Below are positions 9,821-18,555 of a stretch of DNA of 64,000 nt, one piece after another. The stretch covers positions 33,704-97,703 of the forward strand of contig CACZLA010000007.1 in assembly GCA_902781895.1 (NCBI GenBank), written 5' to 3'. The first letter of the stretch is position 1, and every line of letters begins with the position of its first letter. Under the pieces are notes generated by a model, which did not search any database, was not told the DNA's origin, and saw nothing but the letters and a program-made list of their open reading frames with translations. The DNA comes from an uncultured Lachnospiraceae bacterium (GTDB lineage: Bacteria; Bacillota; Clostridia; Lachnospirales; Lachnospiraceae). The translations under genes and the position numbers were made by a program.

Positions 9821-10956
9821 TTCAGATAATCCTCTATATTAAACTCATCGCTGCCCTTAACTCTTTCATTTGAAACTGTTGGAATATAATCCTCAGATGT
9901 TACATCTCCTGTCTCTGCATTAACTGTGAAATATGTATGGGAACCCGTATAAGATCTGAAGTCCACCTCATATGTGCCATCTCCGTTATCGCTGATGGTC
10001 CATCCATATTCCTTATCATTTTTTTCCTTCAGATAAGGATTCTGTTTTTCACAATAATTCCTAACGGCCTGAAGAGCCTGATCCTGAGTCCACTTTCCGT
10101 CTGCAGGCTTTTCTGAGCTTACAGTAGCTTCTTCTGTATCCTTCTCTGATGCCTCAGTTGTTGTCTCAACAGACTGAGCTTCTGTTGGTGAAGCATCAGT
10201 AATAGTGGCAGTTACTGCTGTTTTAGGCTCTTTCTTGTCTGACTTATCATCCTTGTTACGGAAGAACTTGAAGAACAGGAATCCGCCAACTGCCAGAAGA
10301 AGAACGATCACTATTATTCCCACAATAAGAAATGCTTTATCTGAAGCAAACTGGTCTGCCTCATCCGGACTTTCATCATCCTCGTAATTTACGTCATCAA
10401 ACTGAGCACTTTGCATCGCCGGATTCATACCATCCTGACCATACTGACCCATGGCATTCATTCCCTGCTGGCCGTACTGTCCTGCCGGGTTCATTCCCTG
10501 CTGAGAGTACTGCCCTGCCGGGTTCATTCCCTGCTGAGAGTACTGCCCCTGAACTGCGGACTGTCCAAACTGATCCGGTACAGCGCCAAAGGTAACTCCG
10601 TATGATTCCATGCCTCCTGAAAGCGGCATTCCCGAAGCACTGTCACCGATATAGATCATCTTTATTGCTTCGCTCATCCCATCCCTCTTATGAATTATAA
10701 GCTCATCATTATAATTCAAAGGAGCACTGTCTTTTTTCATTCCTTTATAATAAATGCCATTCGTGCTTTGCAGATCCTTGAAAAACCAGCATCCATTCTC
10801 TTTATAAAAACATCCGTGAACTCTGGATACATAATTTCTGTTAAGCTGGATATCGCACTCATGACTACGTCCAAAGCTGACTACATCTTTACCAAAGCTG
10901 TCAAGATTTATATCCTTGCTTTGTCCGTCTGCAATTATTTTAATTATTCCGGCCAT
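9817..10956 (-). CDS. FHA-TM protein with small outside domain
   Basis: The 379-residue protein has an N-terminal FHA (about 22-75; FGRSHECDIQL, SRVHG, STNG), a Gln/Met/Asn/Gly linker with repeats of GQYSQQGMNPA, an acidic stretch, a membrane helix near 208-230, a Thr/Ser/Glu stalk and a C-terminal domain of about 90 residues. The end region, with GTYEVDFRSYTG and VNAETGDVTSEDY, is faintly PepSY-like, but this is weak. Its stop overlaps the ABC exporter start, so the two products are probably made in step and may work together. Start choice is supported by AGAAGG 8 bases upstream. Confidence 0.88.
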   Translation of the reverse strand: MAGIIKIIADGQSKDINLDSFGKDVVSFGRSHECDIQLNRNYVSRVHGCFYKENGCWFFKDLQSTNGIYYKGMKKDSAPLNYNDELIIHKRDGMSEAIKMIYIGDSASGMPLSGGMESYGVTFGAVPDQFGQSAVQGQYSQQGMNPAGQYSQQGMNPAGQYGQQGMNAMGQYGQDGMNPAMQSAQFDDVNYEDDESPDEADQFASDKAFLIVGIIVIVLLLAVGGFLFFKFFRNKDDKSDKKEPKTAVTATITDASPTEAQSVETTTEASEKDTEEATVSSEKPADGKWTQDQALQAVRNYCEKQNPYLKEKNDKEYGWTISDNGDGTYEVDFRSYTGSHTYFTVNAETGDVTSEDYIPTVSNERVKGSDEFNIEDYLK

Positions 10957-10994
10957 ATTTTAAACCTTCTGTATTCTTTATTCTTGTTTTCTAT

Positions 10995-11627
10995 TTACTG
11001 TTTCTTCGCACCACAGCCGCCACAAAACGTATCCTCTTTATTGTTATACGCTCCGCAGACATCACACATCCATCTGGTTGATTTGAGCTTTCCGGAAGAG
11101 GCATCATAGGATTTATCAGCGGATTTCAGTATTCCCGAATCCAGCACGCTCTTACTGTTCCAATCAAATCCTTCTCTGCATAGTTCAACCATTACATAAG
11201 TAATTCCATGAATCCTTATCCTGCTGTGATGATATACATATTCATTATCGGAAAGAGTACGTGAGTCCAGATCGATTCTTGTAGAGGAACGACCCACATC
11301 AATATAAAATTTCTTTCTCATCCCATCAAAAACAATCATCATGTCGCTGACAAGATTATCACCTTCATAAAGAGGTACATAGTCTCCATACATAATACCG
11401 TCTATTGCTACCATCCATCCGGTAACTCTTTTCTGGGTCTCTTTGTATGCAACTGTTTCCTCCGATACTTCCGACCTTCTCATCGGCCTGAAGTTCCCAA
11501 CGCCAACATCCATATTCGGAGTCATAAACATCCGTTCCTGGGTATTTATATTTTCTCCGCAATGGGGGCAGGAAGGAAAACTCTCTCCATCATAATAATG
11601 TCCTTTAGGGCATTTAACTATCCTCAT
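10995..11627 (-). CDS. Double zinc-ribbon protein with degenerate FHA-like core
   Basis: The 210-residue protein has an N-terminal zinc-binding segment (CPKGHYYDGESFPSCPHCG) and a C-terminal zinc ribbon (WMCDVCGAY and FCGGCGAKK). Between them lies a domain that lines up with the FHA domain of the next gene (GWMVAIDG against GWLVAISG) but has lost the GRS, SRxH and N residues that bind phosphothreonine. The motif SEETVAYKE precedes it and recurs in two other proteins of the array. No membrane helix is present, so it is cytosolic. It may act as a phosphorylation-controlled adaptor that no longer reads phosphothreonine itself; this is inference. Confidence 0.82.
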   Translation of the reverse strand: MRIVKCPKGHYYDGESFPSCPHCGENINTQERMFMTPNMDVGVGNFRPMRRSEVSEETVAYKETQKRVTGWMVAIDGIMYGDYVPLYEGDNLVSDMMIVFDGMRKKFYIDVGRSSTRIDLDSRTLSDNEYVYHHSRIRIHGITYVMVELCREGFDWNSKSVLDSGILKSADKSYDASSGKLKSTRWMCDVCGAYNNKEDTFCGGCGAKKQ

Positions 11628-11641
11628 AGCTATCTATCCTT

Positions 11642-12424
11642 TTATTCGTTTTCATCCCACGAGAACTGCTCTCCACATAAAGGAATAAAAAGAAGTTCCG
11701 TTTCACCTATAAGTATTCTGTCATAAGCCTTAAGTGTCTCTGTATTTAAAACAACATTTCCGTTGAGATAGAAGAGCTCTCTTGACTCTCCCGGCTGAAC
11801 CATGAACAGCTTGTTCTTTGATTCATAAACAACTATGGCATGCTTGTTACGGGATACTCTCTGGTCTCCTTTGATAACAACATCCATACTGTCACTTCTT
11901 CCGATAAAGTTTTTATCTTTTCTGAGAATATAGCTGGTTCCCTTTGCCTCACCGCTTATGGCAACAAGCCATCCGACAACAGGTTCTCTTGCTACACTTT
12001 CATCATATCTCTTTGTTACATCATCATCTTCCTCAAAAACAGCGTTTACATTGTTTGAACTGTTTTCAAATAATTGATTGAGAGACGGACTTCCAGCCGG
12101 TTTAGCTGCAGGAGTCGGAGTCGGAAATGGATCCCCAAAAGTAGGCGCAGCCTCAGTCGGCTTCTCAGTAAAGCTGGAGTTACCCATTCCCCAGGTCTCG
12201 CCAACTGTGTTATCTGAACCACCAAAGCCCTGAGGAGCATCATATGCGACTGTTTCCTCACTTGTTGAAGAATATCCGCCAAAACCCATGTTCTGGTTGC
12301 CCATTCCTCCCATGGCCTGATTTCCCATACCGCCCATAGCCTGATTTCCGCCACTGCAATGAGGGCAGACAGCAAACTTATCTGAGTCATAAAAATGTCC
12401 GTTGTTACATCTTACTAAATTCAT
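11642..12424 (-). CDS. Zinc-ribbon FHA adaptor protein (GarA/OdhI-like layout)
   Basis: This 260-residue cytosolic protein starts with a zinc ribbon (VRCNNGHFYDSDKFAVCPHC), followed by a Gly/Met/Asn repeat, the motif SEETVAYDAP, a Pro/Ala-rich linker and a C-terminal FHA domain (about 150-245; FIGRSDSMDVVIKG, SRNKHA). In GarA and OdhI a threonine N-terminal to a small FHA domain is phosphorylated and then bound by the same FHA, switching the protein off. The EETVAY threonine sits in the matching place. A GGAGG site 6 bases before the ATG supports the start. It is 17 bp upstream of its degenerate relative. Confidence 0.87.
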   Translation of the reverse strand: MNLVRCNNGHFYDSDKFAVCPHCSGGNQAMGGMGNQAMGGMGNQNMGFGGYSSTSEETVAYDAPQGFGGSDNTVGETWGMGNSSFTEKPTEAAPTFGDPFPTPTPAAKPAGSPSLNQLFENSSNNVNAVFEEDDDVTKRYDESVAREPVVGWLVAISGEAKGTSYILRKDKNFIGRSDSMDVVIKGDQRVSRNKHAIVVYESKNKLFMVQPGESRELFYLNGNVVLNTETLKAYDRILIGETELLFIPLCGEQFSWDENE

Positions 12425-12491
12425 ATAGCACCTCCATAAATAATGTTCTTAATGATATTTTTTCTGATCAGTTTCTGATCTCAAAGTTTCG

Positions 12492-13490
12492 TTATGCCTG
12501 ATATCTGTTATACTGCATAACAACAACTGATGTATTATCCTGACTTTTTACCGTTCTTTTCATAACCACATCGGTAAGTCGTTTTGCGGCTCGTTTCATA
12601 TCCGGCTCCTCACACATTACAACGTCCAGAACCTCACTATTACTGAGCCTTTTATATAATCCATCACTGCTGAGAATTATTATATCATTCTCCTCCAGAT
12701 TATTTCCTGCACTAATATCTGCCAGCTGAACTCCGCCCATTCCTATATAACTTATAAGGGCTTCCGCGTTCTTTTCCTCAGCCTTATAATCATCCATAGT
12801 TATATTTCCGGCCTCCAGTTGGGCATCCAGTCTGAGTCTATAGTTATGGTCTCTGTTGACCTTTACTATCTCATTCTTTCGGATAACATATATTCGGCTG
12901 TCGCCTACCGAGAGCCAGTACATTATGCCCCCTCTTATTATGGTGGCAACTATAGTGGTTCCGCTTCCCGGTCCTGACGAATCCTCGTCAATCTTCGAAA
13001 CGGCATTATCCATCTTTTCAACCTCAAGCTTAAAGAATGCGGGAATGTCGGCATCTGCCGGAAGCTTATAGAAATCCTCGGCTATTATCCTGATAGCGGT
13101 CTTACTGGCAAGATCGCCGCTTGTCATTCCGCCCATTCCGTCGCAGACAACAGCAAATACCATACCGTTATTCTCTCCTGCAAAGACCGAATCCTGCTGA
13201 TATTTTCTCGTTCCGATGATACTGGAGGTTCCGTACTTGATACTGAGGTTTTCACTCATGATATCAAATTCCTCAAGCTCCATATCCTCGCTTATCATTA
13301 TGGTATCCATTTCATCCTGATTCTCAGGAAGAACGATAGTTGGATCATCAGGGAAAAATGCCGAATTATCTCCCTCGAAAAGCTGACTCATACGGCTCAT
13401 CTGATCCATCTGATTATTTCCATACTGAGGCACCTCGGCAAATGGACCGGCCCCCTCCTGATTTTTAGCGTTTTTATTTCGTTTAGCCAT
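12492..13490 (-). CDS. PP2C-family Ser/Thr protein phosphatase with N-terminal tail
   Basis: The 332-residue protein has a PP2C domain from about residue 80. Metal-binding motifs are present: VCDGMGGMTSGDLAS, SVGDSRIYVI, LSSDGLYKR and QDNTSVVV. The first 80 residues form an acidic tail with possible phospho-threonines (DDPTIVLPE, MDTIMISED), an unusual addition that could dock onto FHA domains of the same array. It lies 7 bp downstream of a kinase gene, the common kinase-phosphatase pair. It should remove phosphates placed by the array's kinases. Confidence 0.94.
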   Translation of the reverse strand: MAKRNKNAKNQEGAGPFAEVPQYGNNQMDQMSRMSQLFEGDNSAFFPDDPTIVLPENQDEMDTIMISEDMELEEFDIMSENLSIKYGTSSIIGTRKYQQDSVFAGENNGMVFAVVCDGMGGMTSGDLASKTAIRIIAEDFYKLPADADIPAFFKLEVEKMDNAVSKIDEDSSGPGSGTTIVATIIRGGIMYWLSVGDSRIYVIRKNEIVKVNRDHNYRLRLDAQLEAGNITMDDYKAEEKNAEALISYIGMGGVQLADISAGNNLEENDIIILSSDGLYKRLSNSEVLDVVMCEEPDMKRAAKRLTDVVMKRTVKSQDNTSVVVMQYNRYQA

Positions 13491-13497
13491 ACTAACC

Positions 13498-14775
13498 TCA
13501 CTGATTATTTACTTTTATAACTCTTATCCAGCAGCCTCTTCCACCAAGATACATGATTGTTCCAAAGGGAACCTTCATTATCTGGTCCGGAGTCATCTGA
13601 GCAAATGTCTGATTTATAAATGTACCGTTTCTCGTATTGCAGTCCCTTACATAGAGTTCATCTGCCATGTTATCATACATGATCTCCAGATGTTCTCTTC
13701 CCACATAGCCTACGTTTACGACTACATTACATCTATCCGGCGATCTTCCTATAAGGAGACAATTATTCGGCGGAAGGATGTAGGATTCCAGACTGCTTCC
13801 CACATGAACCTCAAGTATTGCTTCTCCTGGTCCGGGGCCTGGGCCGGGGTCAGGTCCTGGGCCTTGGCCGGGTCCTGGGCCGGGGCCGTACTCCGGAGGT
13901 TTTTCACCCAGTCCGATATCATAAAGCAAATCATCTACTGTCTTTGTTCTCTTTTTATAATCTATTGCCAAAGCTCTGTCTATTCCATCTGACAGATAAT
14001 TAGGGAATCCCAGCTGACTGAGTGTAGGATATCCGTTTCCGGATAGCCTGTCCACCGCATCAGGAACCTTTTTACCCGTCAGCAGATAATAGGTTGTAGC
14101 CGCCAGAGAATATACATCCGTATATGCTCCCTGGGATCTCTTCGAAGAATATTGCTCCAACGGAGCAAATCCGGGCTTAAGGAAAACCGAAAGTCCGTCA
14201 TTATTTGTCCTTGCAAGCTCCTTGGCATTTCCGAAGTCTATCAACTTTACATCCATGCTTCTTGTAAAGATGATATTATCCGGACTTATATCTCTGTGGA
14301 AAATCCTGTTTCTGTGAGTGTCGGCAAGTGCCTCTCCCGCTTTCTTAATGATAAATGAGAGATTCTGCCAATCCAGTCTTCCACCATTATTTCTGGCCAG
14401 CTGTCTCAGATTCAGGCCATCCAGATATTCCATGACAAAATAACAGGTTCCGTTCTGCTCGAAATAATCGGTTACATTAACCACACCACTGACATCTTTC
14501 AGTGCCTGCAGTGATAATGCCTCTTCTCCGAATCTTTCACGACAGTGATTATATGCAGTAGGGTCAGTATTATTCATAGGACAAACGGTTATACCGTCCG
14601 CCATACGAACCGCCAACTGCCTCGGAAAAAGCTCCTTTATCGCGCAGAAATCCTGAGTCGTTCTGTCAAGAGCCTTATAGGTTATTCCGAAGCCACCGCT
14701 GCCGACAACCCCCTGAATCACATACCTGTTATCCAGAACTATTCCGTTTTGTAAAGCAAATGTAACATCCGACAT
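13498..14775 (-). CDS. Soluble Ser/Thr protein kinase with C-terminal FHA
   Basis: This 425-residue protein has a kinase domain (about 18-275) with GSGGFGITYK, AIKELFP, HRDISPDN and IDFGNAKEL, all consistent with activity. A Gly/Pro linker (GPGPGPGQGPGPD) joins it to a C-terminal FHA domain (about 325-410) with IGRSPDRCNVVV, REHLEI and TRNGTF; the usual SRxH is GREH, so the phosphopeptide site is slightly altered. No membrane segment is seen, in contrast to the other kinase of the array. The FHA probably brings it to phosphorylated partners. It is 4 bp downstream of the VWA-FHA gene. Confidence 0.94.
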   Translation of the reverse strand: MSDVTFALQNGIVLDNRYVIQGVVGSGGFGITYKALDRTTQDFCAIKELFPRQLAVRMADGITVCPMNNTDPTAYNHCRERFGEEALSLQALKDVSGVVNVTDYFEQNGTCYFVMEYLDGLNLRQLARNNGGRLDWQNLSFIIKKAGEALADTHRNRIFHRDISPDNIIFTRSMDVKLIDFGNAKELARTNNDGLSVFLKPGFAPLEQYSSKRSQGAYTDVYSLAATTYYLLTGKKVPDAVDRLSGNGYPTLSQLGFPNYLSDGIDRALAIDYKKRTKTVDDLLYDIGLGEKPPEYGPGPGPGQGPGPDPGPGPGPGEAILEVHVGSSLESYILPPNNCLLIGRSPDRCNVVVNVGYVGREHLEIMYDNMADELYVRDCNTRNGTFINQTFAQMTPDQIMKVPFGTIMYLGGRGCWIRVIKVNNQ

Positions 14776-14779
14776 ATCT

Positions 14780-16729
14780 TTACCACCTGATAATAAGTTC
14801 TAAATCTCCTATCTTTAATACGTCTCCCTTTTCAAGTCTTCTCTTATGAGTCATTCTTACACCATTGAAAAATGTTCCGTTCTTTGTACTCAGATCCTGT
14901 ACATAGAAGCTGTCATCACTGTATTCAATGATGAGATGCTGTCTCGACATATTTTCGTTATTAATAACAATATCGCATATCTTCGATCTTCCGATAATTA
15001 TGCTTCTGTCTACCTTTGCATTTATAGTATCGATCACAGCACCGCCTGATTTCAGTTCGATGATCAGCGGAACACCGACTGTTGTTTTGTCCTTTGCACT
15101 CACTCCTGACTGAGATGGCTGAGATGGTTGCTGCCGGAATGCCTGCTGCGGCACTGGCTGCTGAAGCTGCTGAGCTATCTGCCTCATCTGCTCCTCATCC
15201 GCTGTAAGTCTGTCAGTTTCCTGTTCCTCAAACATTCTTTCAGCATTCCTTCGAGCCTCTTCTTTCTGTCTGAGTGAATCTTGAGCATTCTTATTCCCCG
15301 ACTTTTTCTTGAGAATAATGATTAATATTACGGCTAATAGTATCAGAGCAAATATAGCTATAAGGATGATGACAATGATTTTCTTTTTTGAACTTCCCGA
15401 GTCATCAGCCTTAACAGGATTCTTTGTTGAACCACCGGGGTTTCCGGGTTTTTCCGTCGTAACTTCTCCTCCTTTAGCATTTCCCGGCGTTGCATCACCT
15501 GCCGTTGCATCACCTGATGTTGCAACTTCTTCTGAATCAGCAGTCTCATCATATATCTTATTTCCAATAAGGCTTATATTAACCTTAAAGGTTTCCGGCT
15601 CATCTGAACCGGTATTAAAATTAAACGCCATCTCATATACTGCATTTTCACGGTCAGGATCCAGATCAAACTCAGCTATCTTACATGCAGTTAAATGCTT
15701 ATATAAGTCTGTAACGCTTGTATCCGAAACATCTACAGTCTTTCCGTCTGTTGTACTTGCAGCCAATTGTCTTGTACTGGTTTCTGAATCATCTCCGGCA
15801 TCAATGAAATACATAGGTGTTTCATATATGGTAAGACGACCTTTAAGACTCGCCGTCATTTCCGCATCTATCATTCCGTCTGTAACTGCTATGATAACAC
15901 TTCTGGTATCATCATCAGTTGTAACATCCAAATACTCACCCACATTAATTAATGATTTGTTGATATTTGTGGTTTCATTGTCAAAAATTATCTCATCCAG
16001 TCTAGTCGTTAATCTATCAGCATCTGGTATAACATTCGTATACTCAACCTGCTCCGAACCATCTAAGATACCATTTTTATCCGTAGTGATTATTGAAATA
16101 CTGTCATTTTGAAGTAATTCTTTTGATTGAATCTGGATAATCTGGTTCTTAATCTTCTCCCACTTTTCCTGCGATATAGAACTTTTAGTATCTATTACAA
16201 AACATATCCTGTTTTTACCTGAATTGGACCAATTTGCTACAGGCCTGTGAAGTGCAAGAGGATTATCATTTAAATTGCATGAAACCTCAAGATTTTCTGC
16301 ATCTGAGTAGAAAAATACTCTTAATGTATCTCCTATCTCCTTAGATATTTCAACACTGTTAGTTACTGTTTTGGGTTTTGCAATGACCTTTCCTGCACTA
16401 TCGGATTCTTTAGAGTCTTTACCCTTCTGAGTTTTAGCTTGGTTGCTTTGTTCTCTTTGAGTAGCTGTGGTAGCTTCTGTTGTAGCTTCGGTGGTTGAAG
16501 TTGTTTGTGTTTCTGTTGTTACTTCTGGGGTAGAAGGTGGTGGTGTAGGATTTGAATTACCACTATCTCCACCTTCATCAACCCCCTGCTCATCAAAATT
16601 GTTCTCTGCCGTTGCCGGTTCTTCATCTCTCACCACATTTCCCATGGCATAGGCAACCGAAGTAACCGCAAAGCTGCTTACCAAAAACAAAATGCATATT
16701 AATAATATTTTTGTGAATTTGTTTTTCAT
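14780..16729 (-). CDS. Secreted-type VWA domain, TM, cytosolic FHA protein (paralogue 1)
   Basis: The 649-residue protein has a signal peptide (about 1-29), an acidic NFDEQGVDEGG motif, a Thr/Pro stalk, then a VWA domain (about 160-370). The first MIDAS loop reads VIDTKSSIS rather than DxSxS, while the later AVTDG loop is intact, so metal binding may be altered. A membrane helix at about 455-475 is followed by a Gln/Arg-rich stretch and a C-terminal FHA (IIGRSKICDIVI, SRQHLI, STKNGTF). Topology puts VWA outside and FHA inside, suited to carry a signal across the membrane. It is 10 bp from its closest paralogue. Confidence 0.91.
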   Translation of the reverse strand: MKNKFTKILLICILFLVSSFAVTSVAYAMGNVVRDEEPATAENNFDEQGVDEGGDSGNSNPTPPPSTPEVTTETQTTSTTEATTEATTATQREQSNQAKTQKGKDSKESDSAGKVIAKPKTVTNSVEISKEIGDTLRVFFYSDAENLEVSCNLNDNPLALHRPVANWSNSGKNRICFVIDTKSSISQEKWEKIKNQIIQIQSKELLQNDSISIITTDKNGILDGSEQVEYTNVIPDADRLTTRLDEIIFDNETTNINKSLINVGEYLDVTTDDDTRSVIIAVTDGMIDAEMTASLKGRLTIYETPMYFIDAGDDSETSTRQLAASTTDGKTVDVSDTSVTDLYKHLTACKIAEFDLDPDRENAVYEMAFNFNTGSDEPETFKVNISLIGNKIYDETADSEEVATSGDATAGDATPGNAKGGEVTTEKPGNPGGSTKNPVKADDSGSSKKKIIVIILIAIFALILLAVILIIILKKKSGNKNAQDSLRQKEEARRNAERMFEEQETDRLTADEEQMRQIAQQLQQPVPQQAFRQQPSQPSQSGVSAKDKTTVGVPLIIELKSGGAVIDTINAKVDRSIIIGRSKICDIVINNENMSRQHLIIEYSDDSFYVQDLSTKNGTFFNGVRMTHKRRLEKGDVLKIGDLELIIRW

Positions 16730-16739
16730 ATTTTATCCT

Positions 16740-18545
16740 CTACCATCTGACCACTATATCAAGTACACCGGCCTTTATTTTGTCATTTTTTTCCAGTTTT
16801 CGTTGTCCGTTTATTCTTTCTCCATTCAGGAAGGTTCCATTCTTCGACTCAAGATCCATTATGAAGAAATCCATTCCATCATATGCCAAAACAAAATGCT
16901 GGTTTGACATACTCGGTTCATCAATTTTCAGATCACTTATTTCCGAACTTCCGACTATCAAACTACCGTCAACATTTATATGTATCTCTTTAGTAATACT
17001 ATCTCCGCTTATTACATCAAGTATTATCGGGATTCCGATATTTGTATTATTATATATAGGACCTTCTCTTAATGAGTTTTGATTGAAGCTCTCTTTTTTC
17101 TTAACTCTTGTTACGTGTTTTCTTTTCCTAACTATGATTGCTATCACTATAGTTATTATTAAAACAAATATTACTATAAGGATTATGACGATGATTTTCT
17201 TTGTTGAACTTTCGGAGTCACCAGACTTGACGGGAGGCTTTGTTGAATTACCGGGTTTTCCCGTCGTTACACCTCCACCTTCAGCATCTCCTCCGGTTGC
17301 ATTTCCTGGTGTTCCAACTTCTTCTATATCATCAGGCTCTTCATACATCTTATTTCCCATAAGACTTATATTAACCTTAAATGTTTCCGGCTCATTTGAG
17401 CTAGTATTAAAATTAAATGCCATCTCATATACTGCATTTTCACGGTCCGGATCCAGATCAAACTCAGCTATCTTACATTCAGTTAGATGCTTATATAATT
17501 CTGTTACGCTGGTATCTGAAACATCTACAGTCTTTCCGTCTGTTGTGCTCTCAGCCAATGGTCTTGGACCGGTTTCGGAATTATCTCCTGCATCGATGAA
17601 ATACATAGGTGTTTCATATATGGTAAGACGACCCTTAAGACTGGCAGTCATACTAGTTTCAATCTCTCCATCAGTAACCGCTATGATAACGCTTCTGGTA
17701 TCATCATCAGTAAAGCCATCCAGATACTCACCCACATTGATTAAAGACTTGTTGAAGTTTGTAGAATCGTTATCAAAACTTATTTCATCAAGTCTGTCCT
17801 TCAGTCTATCCTTTATAGATCTTACAGGTTTTTCTGATTCGTCAACTCCTTGTTCATCAAAATCATTTTCTACATCCATCTGTTCAGCTGTATCTGAAGC
17901 ATTAGCATATGCAACCGTCTCTGAGCCATCCAATACACCATCTTTATATGTGGTAATTATATAGATACTATCATTCGTGAGTAATTCATTCTCATGAATA
18001 CTAATTATCTGTTCTTTTATTTTATCCCACTTTTCCTTTGAAATAGAACTTTTAGTATCTATTACAAAGCATATATTATTTTTTCCTATTTCTGACCACT
18101 TTGCTACAGGACTCTGAAGAGCAAGAGGATTACCATCTAAATCACATGAAACATCCAGATTTTCTGCATCTGAGTAGAAAAATACTCTTAATGTATCACC
18201 TATCTCCTTAGAGACTTCGACGCTATTAGTTACTGTTTTGGGTTTTGCGATTACTTTCCCTGCATCACTGGATCCTTTAGTGTCTTTGCCTTTCTGTGTT
18301 TTAGCCTGATTGTTTTGCTCTTTTGGGGCGGCTGTAGTGGTTTCTGTGGTAGCCTCTGTGGAAGGTGTTATAGTCTGATTATCTCCACCTTCATCAATTC
18401 CCTGCTCGTCAAAATTATACTCTGCCGTTGCCGGCTCTTCATCCCTCACCACATTTCCCATGGCATAGCAAACCGAAGTAAAGGCAAAGCAGCTTGCCAA
18501 AAACAAAACTAATATTATTAAGTTTTTGATACATCTATTCTTCAT
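16740..18545 (-). CDS. Secreted-type VWA domain, TM, cytosolic FHA protein (paralogue 2)
   Basis: This 601-residue protein matches the downstream neighbour closely in the N-terminal half: signal peptide, NFDEQGIDEGG motif, VWA domain with the same altered MIDAS loop VIDTKSSIS, and intact AVTDG. It has an insert inside the VWA region that repeats the acidic motif (ENDFDEQGVDES), as if the N-terminal segment had been copied inward. The C-terminal FHA is drifted: VGSSEISDLKI in place of GRS, SNQHFV in place of SRxH, SKNGTFL kept. Loss of the conserved Arg suggests weak or no phosphopeptide binding. It may be a specialised or decaying copy. Confidence 0.9.
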   Translation of the reverse strand: MKNRCIKNLIILVLFLASCFAFTSVCYAMGNVVRDEEPATAEYNFDEQGIDEGGDNQTITPSTEATTETTTAAPKEQNNQAKTQKGKDTKGSSDAGKVIAKPKTVTNSVEVSKEIGDTLRVFFYSDAENLDVSCDLDGNPLALQSPVAKWSEIGKNNICFVIDTKSSISKEKWDKIKEQIISIHENELLTNDSIYIITTYKDGVLDGSETVAYANASDTAEQMDVENDFDEQGVDESEKPVRSIKDRLKDRLDEISFDNDSTNFNKSLINVGEYLDGFTDDDTRSVIIAVTDGEIETSMTASLKGRLTIYETPMYFIDAGDNSETGPRPLAESTTDGKTVDVSDTSVTELYKHLTECKIAEFDLDPDRENAVYEMAFNFNTSSNEPETFKVNISLMGNKMYEEPDDIEEVGTPGNATGGDAEGGGVTTGKPGNSTKPPVKSGDSESSTKKIIVIILIVIFVLIITIVIAIIVRKRKHVTRVKKKESFNQNSLREGPIYNNTNIGIPIILDVISGDSITKEIHINVDGSLIVGSSEISDLKIDEPSMSNQHFVLAYDGMDFFIMDLESKNGTFLNGERINGQRKLEKNDKIKAGVLDIVVRW

Positions 18546-18555
18546 AGACTACCCT

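Noticed and set aside
12980-13300. Phosphatase at 12492 as a fusion with a sensor domain
   Set aside because: The extra N-terminal 80 residues are acidic and disordered, with no domain features.
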